From the NCBI RefSeq assembly GCF_042648505.1, contig NZ_JBHRXK010000009.1:15303-79302 (forward strand): DNA of 64,000 nt. Direction: 5' to 3'. Numbering within the stretch: position 1 is the stretch's first letter; every line of letters starts with the position of its first letter. Positions 8,091 to 17,201 of the stretch are shown here, piece after piece. Both the position numbers and the translations under genes were made by a program. The DNA is from Lysobacter_L cavernae (lineage in GTDB: Bacteria; Pseudomonadota; Gammaproteobacteria; Xanthomonadales; Xanthomonadaceae). The notes below the pieces were generated by a model that saw only the letters and a list, made by a program, of their open reading frames with translations, made no database searches and was not told the DNA's origin.

Positions 8091-8627
8091 GTGCTGATCG
8101 CCCTCAACAAACCCTACGGCGTGCTCTGCCAGTTCACCGACCGCAGCACGCCACCACGACGCACCCTGGCCGAGTTCGGCCTGCCGCCGGACGTGTACGC
8201 CGCCGGTCGCCTCGACCACGACAGCGAAGGCCTGCTGCTGCTCACCGACGACGGTGGCCTAGCGCATCGGCTGACCGACCCGCGCCACAAGCAGACCAAG
8301 ACCTACTGGGTGCAGGTCGAAGGCGAACCGGACGACGCCCAGCTGGCCCTGCTGCGCAACGGCGTCGACCTCAACGACGGCCCGACGCGCCCGGCACAGG
8401 CGCGCCGCATCGACACGCCGACCCTGTGGCCGCGCGATCCACCGGTGCGCTTCCGCAAGACCGTGCCCGATGCCTGGCTGGAACTGACCCTCAGCGAAGG
8501 CCGCAACCGCCAGGTGCGGCGCATGACCGCCGCGGTCGGCCTGCCGACGCTGCGGCTGGTGCGCGTGGCGATCGGTGCGCACCGCCTCGACGAGCTCGCG
8601 CCGGGGCAATGGCGGGTGTGCCCCTGA
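8091..8627 (+). CDS. rluE: 23S rRNA pseudouridine(2457) synthase RluE
   Basis: 178 residues from a GTG start. The pseudouridine synthase core begins directly at LIALNKPYGVLCQF without an S4 domain. The catalytic motif GRLDHDSEGLLLLTDDG (about 40-56) contains the nucleophilic Asp. KQTKTYWVQVEG and EGRNRQVRRMTAAVGLPTLRLVR are the family hallmarks; RFRKTVPDAWLELTL resembles E. coli RluE more than RsuA or RluB. The enzyme isomerises U2457 in the peptidyl-transferase region. The gene stands alone after a repeat-containing spacer. Confidence 0.9.
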   Translation: MLIALNKPYGVLCQFTDRSTPPRRTLAEFGLPPDVYAAGRLDHDSEGLLLLTDDGGLAHRLTDPRHKQTKTYWVQVEGEPDDAQLALLRNGVDLNDGPTRPAQARRIDTPTLWPRDPPVRFRKTVPDAWLELTLSEGRNRQVRRMTAAVGLPTLRLVRVAIGAHRLDELAPGQWRVCP

Positions 8628-8680
8628 GTCCGTAATGGCTCCCCACCACGAACCCAGGTTTCGGCACTGCGAGACCGCGC

Positions 8681-9523
8681 CTAGGAACCGCTCGGCGGTG
8701 TGAGCAGCCGCGGCCCGGTGCCAAGCGGGTAAACGCCTCCCGCCACCAGGGTATCGGCACTCGTCGACCGGTCCTCGGCCGGCAACCACGGAATCTCCTG
8801 CCTAGGTCCTGGGATATAGGCATACCACTGGCCGTACTTGGGCTCCGGCTGGTTGGGACGAACGAAATCGACCGGCACGCGCGCAGTCCAGTACGGCGCA
8901 TCGACCAGGGATCCCTTCGTCGGTGGGTTGAATCGCCAACGTCGCGCAATCTCCGTGCTCGCCTCCGCCAACAGTGCTCGCCACTTCTCCATGTTGCGCT
9001 TGTTGTCGACGCTGGTCAGGTTGACCTGCTCGGCCACGATCTGCATCGGCTTGCCGTCACGGCCAATCTGCATCACCAGGTAAACCGTTCCACCAACGCC
9101 TTTCCACACCGCCTCGGCGGGATAGGGCGGCCGCGCCAACCTGCCCTTGGCGGTGACGAATTCCTCCGGCCGATCCGTGCCGAAATCCACTCCGCTGATG
9201 CGGACAGTGAACTCGTCACCGATCTCCTTGGCGACCACGCGCAGGCTCATCGGCGCACGTACTTTCACCGCCCGCCCTTCCACCTGCACCGGCTCGAACT
9301 TCCAGCCGGCGATGGCCTGATCCACCAGCTTGACCACGCCCGCAGGCAGTTTTTCCTTCTCATCGAGCCGGCTCGCGATTACCGAACCGTCGGCTTCGAT
9401 TTCGACCGAGCCTTTCACCAGCAGGCTGATCTCGACCAGCTTGCTCACTTCATCGTCCGCTATCGCCCATGCGTGAAACGAGCACAACACCAGCGCCAAC
9501 CCCAGCCACCGCCGCCTGTCCAT
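8681..9523 (-). CDS. Secreted protein with TonB C-terminal-like domain
   Basis: 280 residues with a Sec signal peptide (MDRRRWLGLALVLCSFHAWA). The region about 130-235 (RPPYPAEAVWKGVGGTVYLVMQIGRDGKPMQI to IARRWRFNPP) has the TonB C-terminal fold pattern, YPxxA...GxVxxxxxIxxDGxP...WxFxP. Unlike true TonB it has no N-terminal membrane anchor or proline-rich spacer, so it is unlikely to energise outer-membrane receptors by itself. Stand-alone, downstream of rluE in convergent orientation. Function unknown. Confidence 0.72.
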   Translation of the reverse strand: MDRRRWLGLALVLCSFHAWAIADDEVSKLVEISLLVKGSVEIEADGSVIASRLDEKEKLPAGVVKLVDQAIAGWKFEPVQVEGRAVKVRAPMSLRVVAKEIGDEFTVRISGVDFGTDRPEEFVTAKGRLARPPYPAEAVWKGVGGTVYLVMQIGRDGKPMQIVAEQVNLTSVDNKRNMEKWRALLAEASTEIARRWRFNPPTKGSLVDAPYWTARVPVDFVRPNQPEPKYGQWYAYIPGPRQEIPWLPAEDRSTSADTLVAGGVYPLGTGPRLLTPPSGS

Positions 9524-9645
9524 AGAAGCCCCCTTGGTAATCCAAAAAATGCCGTCAGGCACCCCGCTGCTATTGGCACACAGGCAATAACGGTCTGACA
9601 AGTCCACTCGAGAACCGCCGGCGTCGGCCCCGTGGCCGCCCCCGC

Positions 9646-10650
9646 TCAGGGCGTGGTTTTGTCCGCCGTCGCCTGCACCGGCACCGAGTTCGCCCCCGGC
9701 CGGGTCAGCACCAGCACGCCGGCCAATACCACCGTCGTGCCGATCAGCTGCACCGGCGTGATTGCCTCGCCCAGCAGCCAGGCGCCGAGGAACACCAGCG
9801 ACACCGGTCCGATCACCGACAACTGCGCGGCAGTGCCGGCCCCCAGGCGCGCGACCGCGCCCATGGTGAAGGTCACCGGCAGGAAGGTGCAGAAGATCGC
9901 GTTGAGCAACGCCAGCCAATACACCGGCGCCGGCAGCTGCAGCAGGTGCGACAGGTCGCGCAGCAGCAGGTAGTGCAGCAACGTGGCCGCGGTCGACACG
10001 CACATCGCGTACGCCACCAGCCGCAGCGAGCCGATGCGCTTGAGCAGCTGCCCCGACATCGCCAGGTACAGCGCGTAGCTCAGCGCCGCCAGCAACACCA
10101 GGCCGCTGCCGAACAGCACGTGCTCGCCCTCCACGCGCAGGTTCTCGACAAACACCAGGGCGACGCCGGCGTAGCTCACCGCCATGGCCAGCCATTCGCG
10201 GCGCGCGACCTTGCGCTTGAAAGCGAACATGCCGATCAGCAGCACGAAGGTCGGGTTGAGGAACAGGATCAGCCGCTCCAGCGAGACCGGCACGTACTCC
10301 AGGCCCCAGAAGTCGAACAGGCTCGACAGGTAGTAACCGAGCACGCCAAGCACCAGGATCAGGCCGAAGTCGCGCCGCGTCATCGGCGTGCGTCCCGGCC
10401 GCCGCGCCTCGTGCACGCCCAGCAGCACGAACAAGGGCAGCGACAGCAGCATGCGCAGCGCCAGCACGTCGAGCGCGTCGATGCCGTAGCGGTACTGGAA
10501 CTTGGCCAGGATCGCCTTGGCCGAAAACAACACGGCGCCAACCGCGGCCAGGGTGAAGCCGAGCCGGCGCGCGGCGGGGTCGTTGGGTGTGGTCACGGCG
10601 GTGGGGGCAGAAGAAGTCGGGCGATCATACGGCGGTGTGGCGCCGCTCAT
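9646..10650 (-). CDS. EamA/DMT-family transporter coupled to an aldo/keto reductase
   Basis: 334 residues with about ten hydrophobic segments from residue 30 onward and the EamA repeats (LRMLLSLPLFVLLGVHEARR; FWGLEYVPVSLERLILFLNPTFVLLIG). The start ATG overlaps the stop of the upstream aldo/keto reductase by four bases (ATGA), which fixes the start and implies translational coupling. The substrate is unknown; the coupling suggests export of a product or toxic substrate linked to the reductase. Confidence 0.86.
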   Translation of the reverse strand: MSGATPPYDRPTSSAPTAVTTPNDPAARRLGFTLAAVGAVLFSAKAILAKFQYRYGIDALDVLALRMLLSLPLFVLLGVHEARRPGRTPMTRRDFGLILVLGVLGYYLSSLFDFWGLEYVPVSLERLILFLNPTFVLLIGMFAFKRKVARREWLAMAVSYAGVALVFVENLRVEGEHVLFGSGLVLLAALSYALYLAMSGQLLKRIGSLRLVAYAMCVSTAATLLHYLLLRDLSHLLQLPAPVYWLALLNAIFCTFLPVTFTMGAVARLGAGTAAQLSVIGPVSLVFLGAWLLGEAITPVQLIGTTVVLAGVLVLTRPGANSVPVQATADKTTP

Positions 10651-11600
10651 TCCGCGCTGGCGCGGTCGAGCTGGGCGACCGCCTGCGCCGTCAACGACAG
10701 CCGCGCCGCGCCGATCAGTTCCTGCAGCTGGGCGGTGCTGGTGGCGCTGGCGATCGGTGCGGTGATCGACGGGCGTGCCATCAGCCAGGCCAGTGCAACC
10801 TGCGCTGGGGTGGCACGCAGGTCGGCGGCAACATCGTCCAGCGCCTGCACGATGCGCGCGCCGCGTGGGTTGAGGTAGCGGCCGATCGCCCCGGCACGCG
10901 CCGCGCTCTTGCCGACATCACCGGCGCTGCGGTATTTGCCGGACAAAAACCCGCTGGCCAGTGCGTAGTAATTGATCACGCCCAGTCCGCGCGCGCGCGC
11001 CAGCGGCTCCAACTCGGCCTCGTAACCGGCGCGGTCGTAGAGGTTGTACTCGGGCTGCAGGCTCTCGTAACGCGGCAGGTCCAGCCGCTCCGACGTGTCC
11101 AGCGCCTGCGCCAGGCGTGCGGCCGAGTAGTTGGACGCCCCGATCGCGCGCACCTTGCCTTGCTCGATCAAGCGCGCGAACGCAGCGAGGGTGTCGGCCA
11201 GCGGCGTCGCCGGGTCGTCCGCGTGCGCCTGGTACAGGTCGATCGTGTCGGTGCACAGGCGCTGCAGCGATTCCTCGACGGCCGCCTGGATATTGGCGGG
11301 CGCCAGCCCGGGGCGATGCGTCCATTTGCCGACCTTGGTCGCGATCGTGACCTTGTCGCGCTTGCCGCTGCGTTTGAGCCAACGGCCGAGGAGGGTTTCC
11401 GATTCACCGCCGCGGTTGCCCGGCACCCAGTACGAGTAGGCGTCGGCGGTGTCGACCAGGTCGAAGCCGGCATCGACGAAGGCGTCCAGCAAGGCGAACG
11501 TGGTCGCCTCGTCGGCGCTCCAGCCGAACACGTTGCCGCCGAAGGCGAGCGGTGCCACGGACAAGGACGAACGACCAAGCGGGCGGCGGGGCAGGCTCAT
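10647..11600 (-). CDS. Aldo/keto reductase
   Basis: 317 residues, the usual length for a TIM-barrel aldo/keto reductase. The catalytic tetrad is recognisable: Asp and Tyr in DLVDTADAYSYW, Lys in IATKVGKW, and His in IDLYQAHADD. GASNYSAARLAQAL and IASATSTAQLQELI, the latter near the NADP(H)-binding C-terminal part, fit the YajO/Tas-like branch. It would reduce aldehydes or ketones with NADPH in the cytoplasm. It is first in a two-gene operon with an EamA exporter, sharing an ATGA overlap. Confidence 0.9.
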   Translation of the reverse strand: MSLPRRPLGRSSLSVAPLAFGGNVFGWSADEATTFALLDAFVDAGFDLVDTADAYSYWVPGNRGGESETLLGRWLKRSGKRDKVTIATKVGKWTHRPGLAPANIQAAVEESLQRLCTDTIDLYQAHADDPATPLADTLAAFARLIEQGKVRAIGASNYSAARLAQALDTSERLDLPRYESLQPEYNLYDRAGYEAELEPLARARGLGVINYYALASGFLSGKYRSAGDVGKSAARAGAIGRYLNPRGARIVQALDDVAADLRATPAQVALAWLMARPSITAPIASATSTAQLQELIGAARLSLTAQAVAQLDRASAE

Positions 11601-11822
11601 CGCGAATCTCGATGCGAGTAGGGAGAACCATCATGCGTTGCGTTGTCATTGTTGTGCAGGACGTGCCGCGCAACGCGGCGTTGCGTGCGGAGAACCGCCG
11701 GGATGAACGATTCAGCCGACTGTCCGTGGACGCACGCAAAAGCGGACGATTCTGTTAACGTTTCCTACGTAAGCAACCGCGGCGCGACGAGGGGATCGGC
11801 GCTGCCCCGGGGACAGGGACGC

Positions 11823-12929
11823 ATGGCTACCGCGGCTAGCAATTCGGGCAGGATTCTCGTCGTCGACGACCAGGCGGCCAACCTGCGCGTGGTCGGCGTG
11901 CTGCTGTCACGACAGGGTTACGAGGTCATCGCCGCCAGCAGCGGCGCCGAAGCGCTGCAACGCTACGCCGAAACCCCGCCCGACCTGATCCTGCTCGACA
12001 TGATGATGCCGGGCATGGATGGGTTCGACGTGCTCGCCGCGCTGCGCGAGCAGGGGGCGCCGCGGGTGCCGGTGGTGTTCGTCACCGCCGCCCACGACCG
12101 CGACCTGCTGCTGCGTGCCTTCGACGCCGGCGTGGTCGACTACGTCACCAAACCATTCCTGCCGGAAGAATTGCTGGCGCGGGTCGCCGCGCACGTCGGC
12201 CTCAAGCTGACCCGCGACCGCCTGGAGCGGGTCGCGCGCGAACGCGAGGAACTGGTCAACCTGGTCGCGCACGACCTCAAGAACCCGCTCAGCAGCGTGC
12301 TGTTCGCCAGCGAGCTGCTGCACAGCGGCCTGTGCAAGCCCGAGCGCGTGCCGCGCTACCTGCAGATGATCCACGAGAGCGCCGACGACGCCCTCGGTTA
12401 CATCCGCCACTACCTGGAAAGCCAGACCGGGCACCGCCCGCACGGCGCCAACAGCGACTGTGCCGGCCTGCGCGAGACCCTGGACTGGCTGCTGCAGCGC
12501 TACGAGATGCAACTGGAAGCGCGCGGCATCCGCGTCGCGCTGGCGACGCCGCCGGACGGGGCGATGGTGGCGATCGATGCGCGCGTGCTGCGCCAGGTCA
12601 GCGAGAACCTGGTCACCAACGCGATGAAGTACGCCCCCGGCTGCGAGCTGTTGCTGGCCGGTCGCGCCGGTGCGCCCGGCTATTGGCAGCTGGTCGTCGC
12701 CGACCGCGGCCCCGGCATTGCGCCGGAGCGCCAGCGCGAGTTGTTCCGCCCGTTCGTGCGTCTGCACGACCACGGCGACCCTGACGACCTGTCGAGCGGG
12801 CTCGGCCTGTCGCTGGCCAAGCAGATCATCGCCAAGGCCGGCGGCGAGCTGTGGTACGAGCCGCGCAAGCACGGCGGCTCGCGGTTCGTCATCGAGTTGC
12901 CGCAGGCCGCCGCCAGCGCTGACTGCTGA
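11823..12929 (+). CDS. Response-regulator/histidine-kinase hybrid (REC-HisKA-HATPase)
   Basis: 368 residues. An N-terminal receiver domain (about 10-125) has the acidic pair DD (15-16), phospho-acceptor Asp59 in LILLDMMMPGMDG and the conserved Lys in VTKPF. It joins directly to a kinase module: H-box NLVAHDLKNPLSS (His150), N-box SENLVTNAMKYAP, G boxes ADRGPGIAP and SGLGLSLAKQIIAKAGG. A receiver in front of the kinase means its activity is probably gated by another kinase. The open frame extends 60 codons upstream with Arg/Cys-rich sequence; the ATG at 11823 before ATAASNSGRILVVDD is preferred. No adjacent output regulator. Confidence 0.88.
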   Translation: MATAASNSGRILVVDDQAANLRVVGVLLSRQGYEVIAASSGAEALQRYAETPPDLILLDMMMPGMDGFDVLAALREQGAPRVPVVFVTAAHDRDLLLRAFDAGVVDYVTKPFLPEELLARVAAHVGLKLTRDRLERVAREREELVNLVAHDLKNPLSSVLFASELLHSGLCKPERVPRYLQMIHESADDALGYIRHYLESQTGHRPHGANSDCAGLRETLDWLLQRYEMQLEARGIRVALATPPDGAMVAIDARVLRQVSENLVTNAMKYAPGCELLLAGRAGAPGYWQLVVADRGPGIAPERQRELFRPFVRLHDHGDPDDLSSGLGLSLAKQIIAKAGGELWYEPRKHGGSRFVIELPQAAASADC

Positions 12930-12942
12930 GCACCGCCGCGTG

Positions 12943-13335
12943 TTACTCGGCGCCGGTAGAGGTGCCGGTATCGCGCGCAGCCACCGTGCGTTGCCGTACC
13001 GGCGCGCGGCCGGTGCCACGGCGCGCATCGACGCGCTTCGCGCGGCCCTCGATCGCCTGGCCTTCCGCCGACCCGTTCTCGGCTTGGCGGGCGCGGCGCC
13101 GCGCCGCGTACCAGAGCAGGCCGGCCCCGGCGACCGCGGCGGCAACCAGCACCGGGTTGCGTCGCACGAACGTGCCGGCGACCCGCACGCCGCCTTTGAG
13201 GGCGCCAAGCTTGGCGCCGGTTTCCAGCCATTTGCCGGCGTGCTGGCCAACCGCCGGCACCGCGTTCTTGAGGTTGTCGCCGACCGCGCTGGCCAGTTCC
13301 AGTGCGCGCTCGGGCAGCGAAGTCAGCTTGCTCAT
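12943..13335 (-). CDS. Hypothetical single-span membrane protein (130 aa)
   Basis: 130 residues. The first 65 form an amphipathic Ala/Lys-rich region (SLPERALELASAVGDNLKNAVPAVG), followed by one transmembrane helix (NPVLVAAAVAGAGLLWYAARRRARQ) and a basic low-complexity tail. The layout is reminiscent of DUF883/ElaB-type proteins, but the match is loose. Convergent with the kinase gene, 13 bp apart. The ATG at 13335 is the only start giving this sequence without an Arg-rich leader. Confidence 0.6.
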   Translation of the reverse strand: MSKLTSLPERALELASAVGDNLKNAVPAVGQHAGKWLETGAKLGALKGGVRVAGTFVRRNPVLVAAAVAGAGLLWYAARRRARQAENGSAEGQAIEGRAKRVDARRGTGRAPVRQRTVAARDTGTSTGAE

Positions 13336-13591
13336 CGTCGAAGGTCTCGGACCGCGGAAACGGCGGCCAGTGTCGCCATCTTGACGTTGAAACAGCGTGA
13401 GCGGGCCGTCACCTGATCGCAACGCGCCGCGATCACGGATACACCGCGCGGCTTGGCACACGCGTGGCTTGGCGCGATGGGTCACGGTCCCGTCCACGGA
13501 TCGGCCGGCCGCGCCGCGGGCGACTTCCCGCCGCGACTTCACCCAGGCCGCCCCAGCGGCACTTGCGATTAAAGAGCCAAGAAACGCGCGC

Positions 13592-16255
13592 CTAGGTACC
13601 GCGCGGCTTGGCGCGGTGGGTGGCGATGGCCAACCACGGGTTGTCCGGCCACGGATGCCGCGGGTAGCGGCCCTTCATTTCCTTCTTCACTTCCGGGTAG
13701 GTGCGATCCCAGAACCCACGCAGGTCCTGGGTGATCTGCAGCGGCTTGCCGCCCGGCGACAGCAGGTGCAGGGTCAGTGGCACGCGGCCGTCGGCGATGC
13801 GCGGTGTGTCGGCCAGGCCGAACAGTTCCTGCAGCTTGACCGCCAGCACCGGCGCGACCGGCGCATCGGTCGCGTCGTCGTAGGCGTATTCGACGGACCG
13901 CTCCATGCCGGAAGGCACGGCGATGCGGGTCGGTGCCAGTGCGTCGATGCGCTGGCGCGTCGACCAGTCGACGTGCGACTTCAGTGCTTCGCCGAGTTCC
14001 TGCTCGCTCAATGCATCCAGCCGCGTCTTGCCGCTCAGCACCGGTTTGAGCCAGCCATCGAGCGATGCGAGCAGCGCTGCGTCGGAGAGTTCCGGCAGCG
14101 TGGCTGCGCCCTGCGCCAGTTCCGGCATCCACATGCGCAGGCAGCGCACGCGGGCGCGCCACTGCGTCAGCGCCGGCGTCCACGGCAATGATGCCAGGCC
14201 AAGCTGGCGCACCGCGTCGACCAGTGCATCGGCGTAGCGCGACGGGTCTGGCTTGGCCAGCGCCTTGCTCTCGATGACGATGCGATCGAAGCGGGTTTCA
14301 CGGACGGCGGCGATGCCGCGCGTGTTCGCGTCCCAGAACACGCGATCCTCGGTGACGAAACGCTGCGGGAAATCCACGCGCAGGCGCTGTTCGTCCAGCG
14401 GTGCGGCGCGCAGCACCTGCGCGTCGCCGCGATCACCCTGCGTCTGCCGAAGCGCGCGCAGCTCGCTGATCACAATCCACGGTTCGCCGTACAGCGCACT
14501 GTCGTCGAACAGCTTGGCGCTGCGGCCGTTGGCGAGCTGGTAGCGGGTTGGGTCCGACGGGTGCTGGCGGGCTATGCGGTCGGGGAAGGCATGCAGCAGC
14601 AGGTCACCGAGTGCATGCGCGGGCACGGTGCTCGGCGCGGCGACCTCCAGGCGCAGGCGGCGACGCCATTGCTTGCTGGCCTGGTCGAGTGCGGCCAGTG
14701 CCGAGCGCGACGCGTCGGGCGCCACGCGACCGCTGCGGAAGGCGGCCAGCGCCTGCCAGCGTTCGGCCAGGGCGTCGCTGCGGCTGCGGTTGCCTCGCAA
14801 CAGCAGGGGGTCGCGCGCCTCCAGCAGCGCGGCGAGGTCGCAGGCCAGCGCGCGTTCGGGCGCCGTGCTCGGCGCCAGCAGCATCGCCGCCAGGCGCGGA
14901 TGGGTGCCGAGCGCGAGCATGCGCCGGCCGAGCGGGGTGATCGCCTGGCCATCGAGTGCACCCAGCCGCTGCAGCAGTTCGCGCGCCGCCGCCAGCGCCC
15001 CGGATGGCGGCGCATCGACGAAGCGCAGGTTGGCGTCGCCCCAGGCGGCCAGTTCCAGCGCCAGTCCGGCCAGTTCGACCTGGGCGATCTCGGGCCGGCG
15101 CTGCGGTTCCAGCCGTTGCGACTGCGGCCACAGTCGGTAGGCCCAGCCTTCGGCGACGCGGCCGGCGCGGCCGGCACGCTGGTCGGCCGAGGCCTGCGCG
15201 ATCGTGATCACGTCGAGGCGGGCGAAGCCGCTGTTGGGGTCGTAGCGCGGCTCGCGTGCCAGGCCGGAGTCGATCACCACGCGCACGCCGGGCAGGGTCA
15301 CGCTGGATTCGGCGACGTTGGTGGCGAGCACGACGCGGCGACGGCCGTCGGGATCGGCTTGCAATACGCGCGATTGCTGCTCGACTGGCAAGTCACCGTG
15401 CAGTTGCAGCACGTCAACGTGTTCGCTCCCTTCTCCCTCCGGGAGAAGGTGACGCGAAGCGCCGGATGAGGGTATGGCGAAGTCATTGGCGCTCGTACTC
15501 CCGTCGCTTCGCCATACCCTCTCCCCAATCCCTCTTCCGGTGGGAGAGGGGCTCAGAAGCGCATCGACGCGCGCGATCTCGCGCTGGCCGGGCAGGAACA
15601 CCAGCACGTCGCCGGGGTGCTGCGCCAACGCGTGCTCGACCGCTCGCCGCGTCTGGTGCTCGAGCTTCTCCTCGCGGCGCGCCGGGTAGTGCGCGACCGA
15701 CACCGGGTAGCTGCGCCCGGCGCTGCTCAAGCGCGGCGCATCGAGGAACTGCGCCAGGCGCTCGCCGTCGAGCGTGGCCGACATCACCACGATGCGCAGG
15801 TCGGGGCGCACCTGCGCCTGCACGTCGAGGGCCAGCGCGAGGCCGAGATCGGCGGCGAGGTGGCGCTCGTGAAATTCGTCGAACAGCAGCACGCCCACGC
15901 CGTCCAGCATCGGGTCGTCCTGCAGCATCCGCGTCAGGATGCCCTCGGTGACAACCTCTATCCGCGTGCTGGCGCCGACCTTGTTGTCGAAGCGGATGCG
16001 GTAGCCGATGGTGTCGCCGGCGACCTCGCCGCGCTGGCGCGCCATGAAGTGGGCCGCCGCGCGTGCGGCGACACGGCGCGGTTCCAGCATCACGATCTTC
16101 TGCCCGGCCAGCCACGGTTCGTCGAGCAGTGCCGGCGGCACCTGCGTGGTCTTGCCGGCACCGGGCGGCGCCTCCAGCACCAGGCGCGGGTGCTCGGCTA
16201 GGCTGGCGCGGATCTGCGGCAGCAGCGCGTCGATGGGGAAGGTCGGGCGATTCAC
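13592..16255 (-). CDS. hrpB: ATP-dependent helicase HrpB carrying an in-frame palindromic-element insertion
   Basis: 887 residues. DEAH-box helicase motifs: APPGAGKTTQVP (Walker A, 29-40), LLFDEFHERH (DExH, 123-132), MSATLDG (SAT, 158-164), and in motif VI QRAGRAGR. The C-terminal half matches HrpB (HRSP-rich family tail, TYPEVKKEMKGRYPRHPWPDNPW). Residues about 235-278 (LSPSPTGRGIGERVW...HLLPEGEGS) have no counterpart in the family and are encoded by dispersed palindromic DNA. The domain order continues undisturbed after the insert, so the protein may still fold. HrpB's role in RNA metabolism is not well defined. Confidence 0.92.
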   Translation of the reverse strand: MNRPTFPIDALLPQIRASLAEHPRLVLEAPPGAGKTTQVPPALLDEPWLAGQKIVMLEPRRVAARAAAHFMARQRGEVAGDTIGYRIRFDNKVGASTRIEVVTEGILTRMLQDDPMLDGVGVLLFDEFHERHLAADLGLALALDVQAQVRPDLRIVVMSATLDGERLAQFLDAPRLSSAGRSYPVSVAHYPARREEKLEHQTRRAVEHALAQHPGDVLVFLPGQREIARVDALLSPSPTGRGIGERVWRSDGSTSANDFAIPSSGASRHLLPEGEGSEHVDVLQLHGDLPVEQQSRVLQADPDGRRRVVLATNVAESSVTLPGVRVVIDSGLAREPRYDPNSGFARLDVITIAQASADQRAGRAGRVAEGWAYRLWPQSQRLEPQRRPEIAQVELAGLALELAAWGDANLRFVDAPPSGALAAARELLQRLGALDGQAITPLGRRMLALGTHPRLAAMLLAPSTAPERALACDLAALLEARDPLLLRGNRSRSDALAERWQALAAFRSGRVAPDASRSALAALDQASKQWRRRLRLEVAAPSTVPAHALGDLLLHAFPDRIARQHPSDPTRYQLANGRSAKLFDDSALYGEPWIVISELRALRQTQGDRGDAQVLRAAPLDEQRLRVDFPQRFVTEDRVFWDANTRGIAAVRETRFDRIVIESKALAKPDPSRYADALVDAVRQLGLASLPWTPALTQWRARVRCLRMWMPELAQGAATLPELSDAALLASLDGWLKPVLSGKTRLDALSEQELGEALKSHVDWSTRQRIDALAPTRIAVPSGMERSVEYAYDDATDAPVAPVLAVKLQELFGLADTPRIADGRVPLTLHLLSPGGKPLQITQDLRGFWDRTYPEVKKEMKGRYPRHPWPDNPWLAIATHRAKPRGT
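15424..15553. repeat. Composite palindromic element inserted inside hrpB (contains repeat copy B)
   Basis: Hairpin CCTTCTCCC/GGGAGAAGG (15429-15449), then inverted arms GAGGGTATGGCGAAG (15468-15482) and CTTCGCCATACCCTC (15507-15521), then a hairpin ending CCGGTGGGAGAGGGG. The stretch 15507-15553 is 43/47 identical to 4074-4120. It looks like a REPIN-type dimer of inverted repeats and is read through in frame. Confidence 0.8.
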
Positions 16256-16288
16256 GCGCGCAAGGATACGCGGCGAATGCGGGTGTCC

Positions 16289-16360
16289 GTAGGAGCGGCT
16301 TCAGCCGCGAGCTCTTGAACCTTCGCGGGCAATCGTAAAGCTCGCGGTTGAAGCCGCTCC
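16289..16360. repeat. REP inverted pair between hrpB and tatD
   Basis: GTAGGAGCGGCTTCAGCCGC at 16289 continues to GAGCT at 16313 and is mirrored at 16339-16360 with one mismatch. The same unit recurs at 51351-51421. This is a common REP family in Xanthomonadales and pseudomonads. Confidence 0.88.
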
Positions 16361-16399
16361 GGGCACGTAGCGTGCAGGCGCGATTGCTAGACTGTGCCC

Positions 16400-17194
16400 A
16401 TGCAACTGATCGACATCGGCGCCAACCTCACCCATGACTCCTTCGACCCCGACCGCGATGCGGTGATGGCCCGCGCGCGCGATGCCGGCGTGACGCGGAT
16501 GGTGGTCACCGGCGCCAGTCGCGAGCACTCGCCGCTGGCGCTGAAGCTGGCCAAGCAGCATCCCGGCGAGCTGTTCGCCACCGCCGGCGTGCACCCGCAC
16601 CACGCCAGCGAGTACACCGCCGAATGCGACGCGGAGCTGCGCGAGCTGCACGCGCACAGCGAGGTGGTCGCGGTCGGCGAATGCGGGCTGGATTACTTCC
16701 GCGATTTCTCGCCGCGCCCGGCGCAGCGGCGCGCGTTCGAGCTGCAGTTGCAGATCGCGGTGGACACGCGCAAACCGCTGTTCCTGCACCAGCGCGACGC
16801 GCACGCCGACTTCATGGCGATGATGCACAACTTCGATGGCCGTCTCGGCCCTGCGGTGGTGCACTGCTTTACCGGCACGCGCGCGGAGCTGTTCGACTAC
16901 CTCGACCGCGACTGGTACATCGGCATCACCGGCTGGCTGTGCGACGAGCGCCGCGGCCAGCACCTGCGAGAGCTGGTCCGGCACATTCCCGCCGACCGGT
17001 TGCTGATCGAGACCGACGCGCCCTATCTGCTGCCACGCACGGTCAGGCCGGCACCGTCGCACCGGCGCAACGAGCCGATGTACCTGGCGCACATCGTCGC
17101 CGAGCTCGCCCGCGACCGCGGCGAGGACGTCGCCGTCACCGCCGCCAACAGCGCTGCGGCCGCGACCGCGTTCTTCCGCCTGCCGCCGCGCTGA
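16400..17194 (+). CDS. tatD: TatD-family metal-dependent hydrolase
   Basis: 264 residues, TIM-barrel amidohydrolase. Metal ligands are visible: HHAS in TAGVHPHHASEY, Glu in VGECGLDYFRDF, His in PLFLHQRDAHADF, VVHCFTGT and the late Asp in LLIETDAPYLLPR. The N-terminal IDIGANLTHDSF has Asn where many relatives have His (ANLTH). Members are 3'-5' DNA/RNA exonucleases involved in DNA repair. An in-frame GTG lies two codons upstream; the ATG at 16400 is preferred. It follows a REP pair and reads convergently with the next small gene. Confidence 0.9.
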   Translation: MQLIDIGANLTHDSFDPDRDAVMARARDAGVTRMVVTGASREHSPLALKLAKQHPGELFATAGVHPHHASEYTAECDAELRELHAHSEVVAVGECGLDYFRDFSPRPAQRRAFELQLQIAVDTRKPLFLHQRDAHADFMAMMHNFDGRLGPAVVHCFTGTRAELFDYLDRDWYIGITGWLCDERRGQHLRELVRHIPADRLLIETDAPYLLPRTVRPAPSHRRNEPMYLAHIVAELARDRGEDVAVTAANSAAAATAFFRLPPR

Positions 17195-17201
17195 GCCGGC
17201 T

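Noticed and set aside
13440..13615. Short repeated motif CCGCGCGGCTTGGC near the hrpB 3' end, considered as a second tail duplication like that of fpr
   Set aside because: Only about 14 bp match exactly and the rest is generic GC-rich sequence; too short to support.
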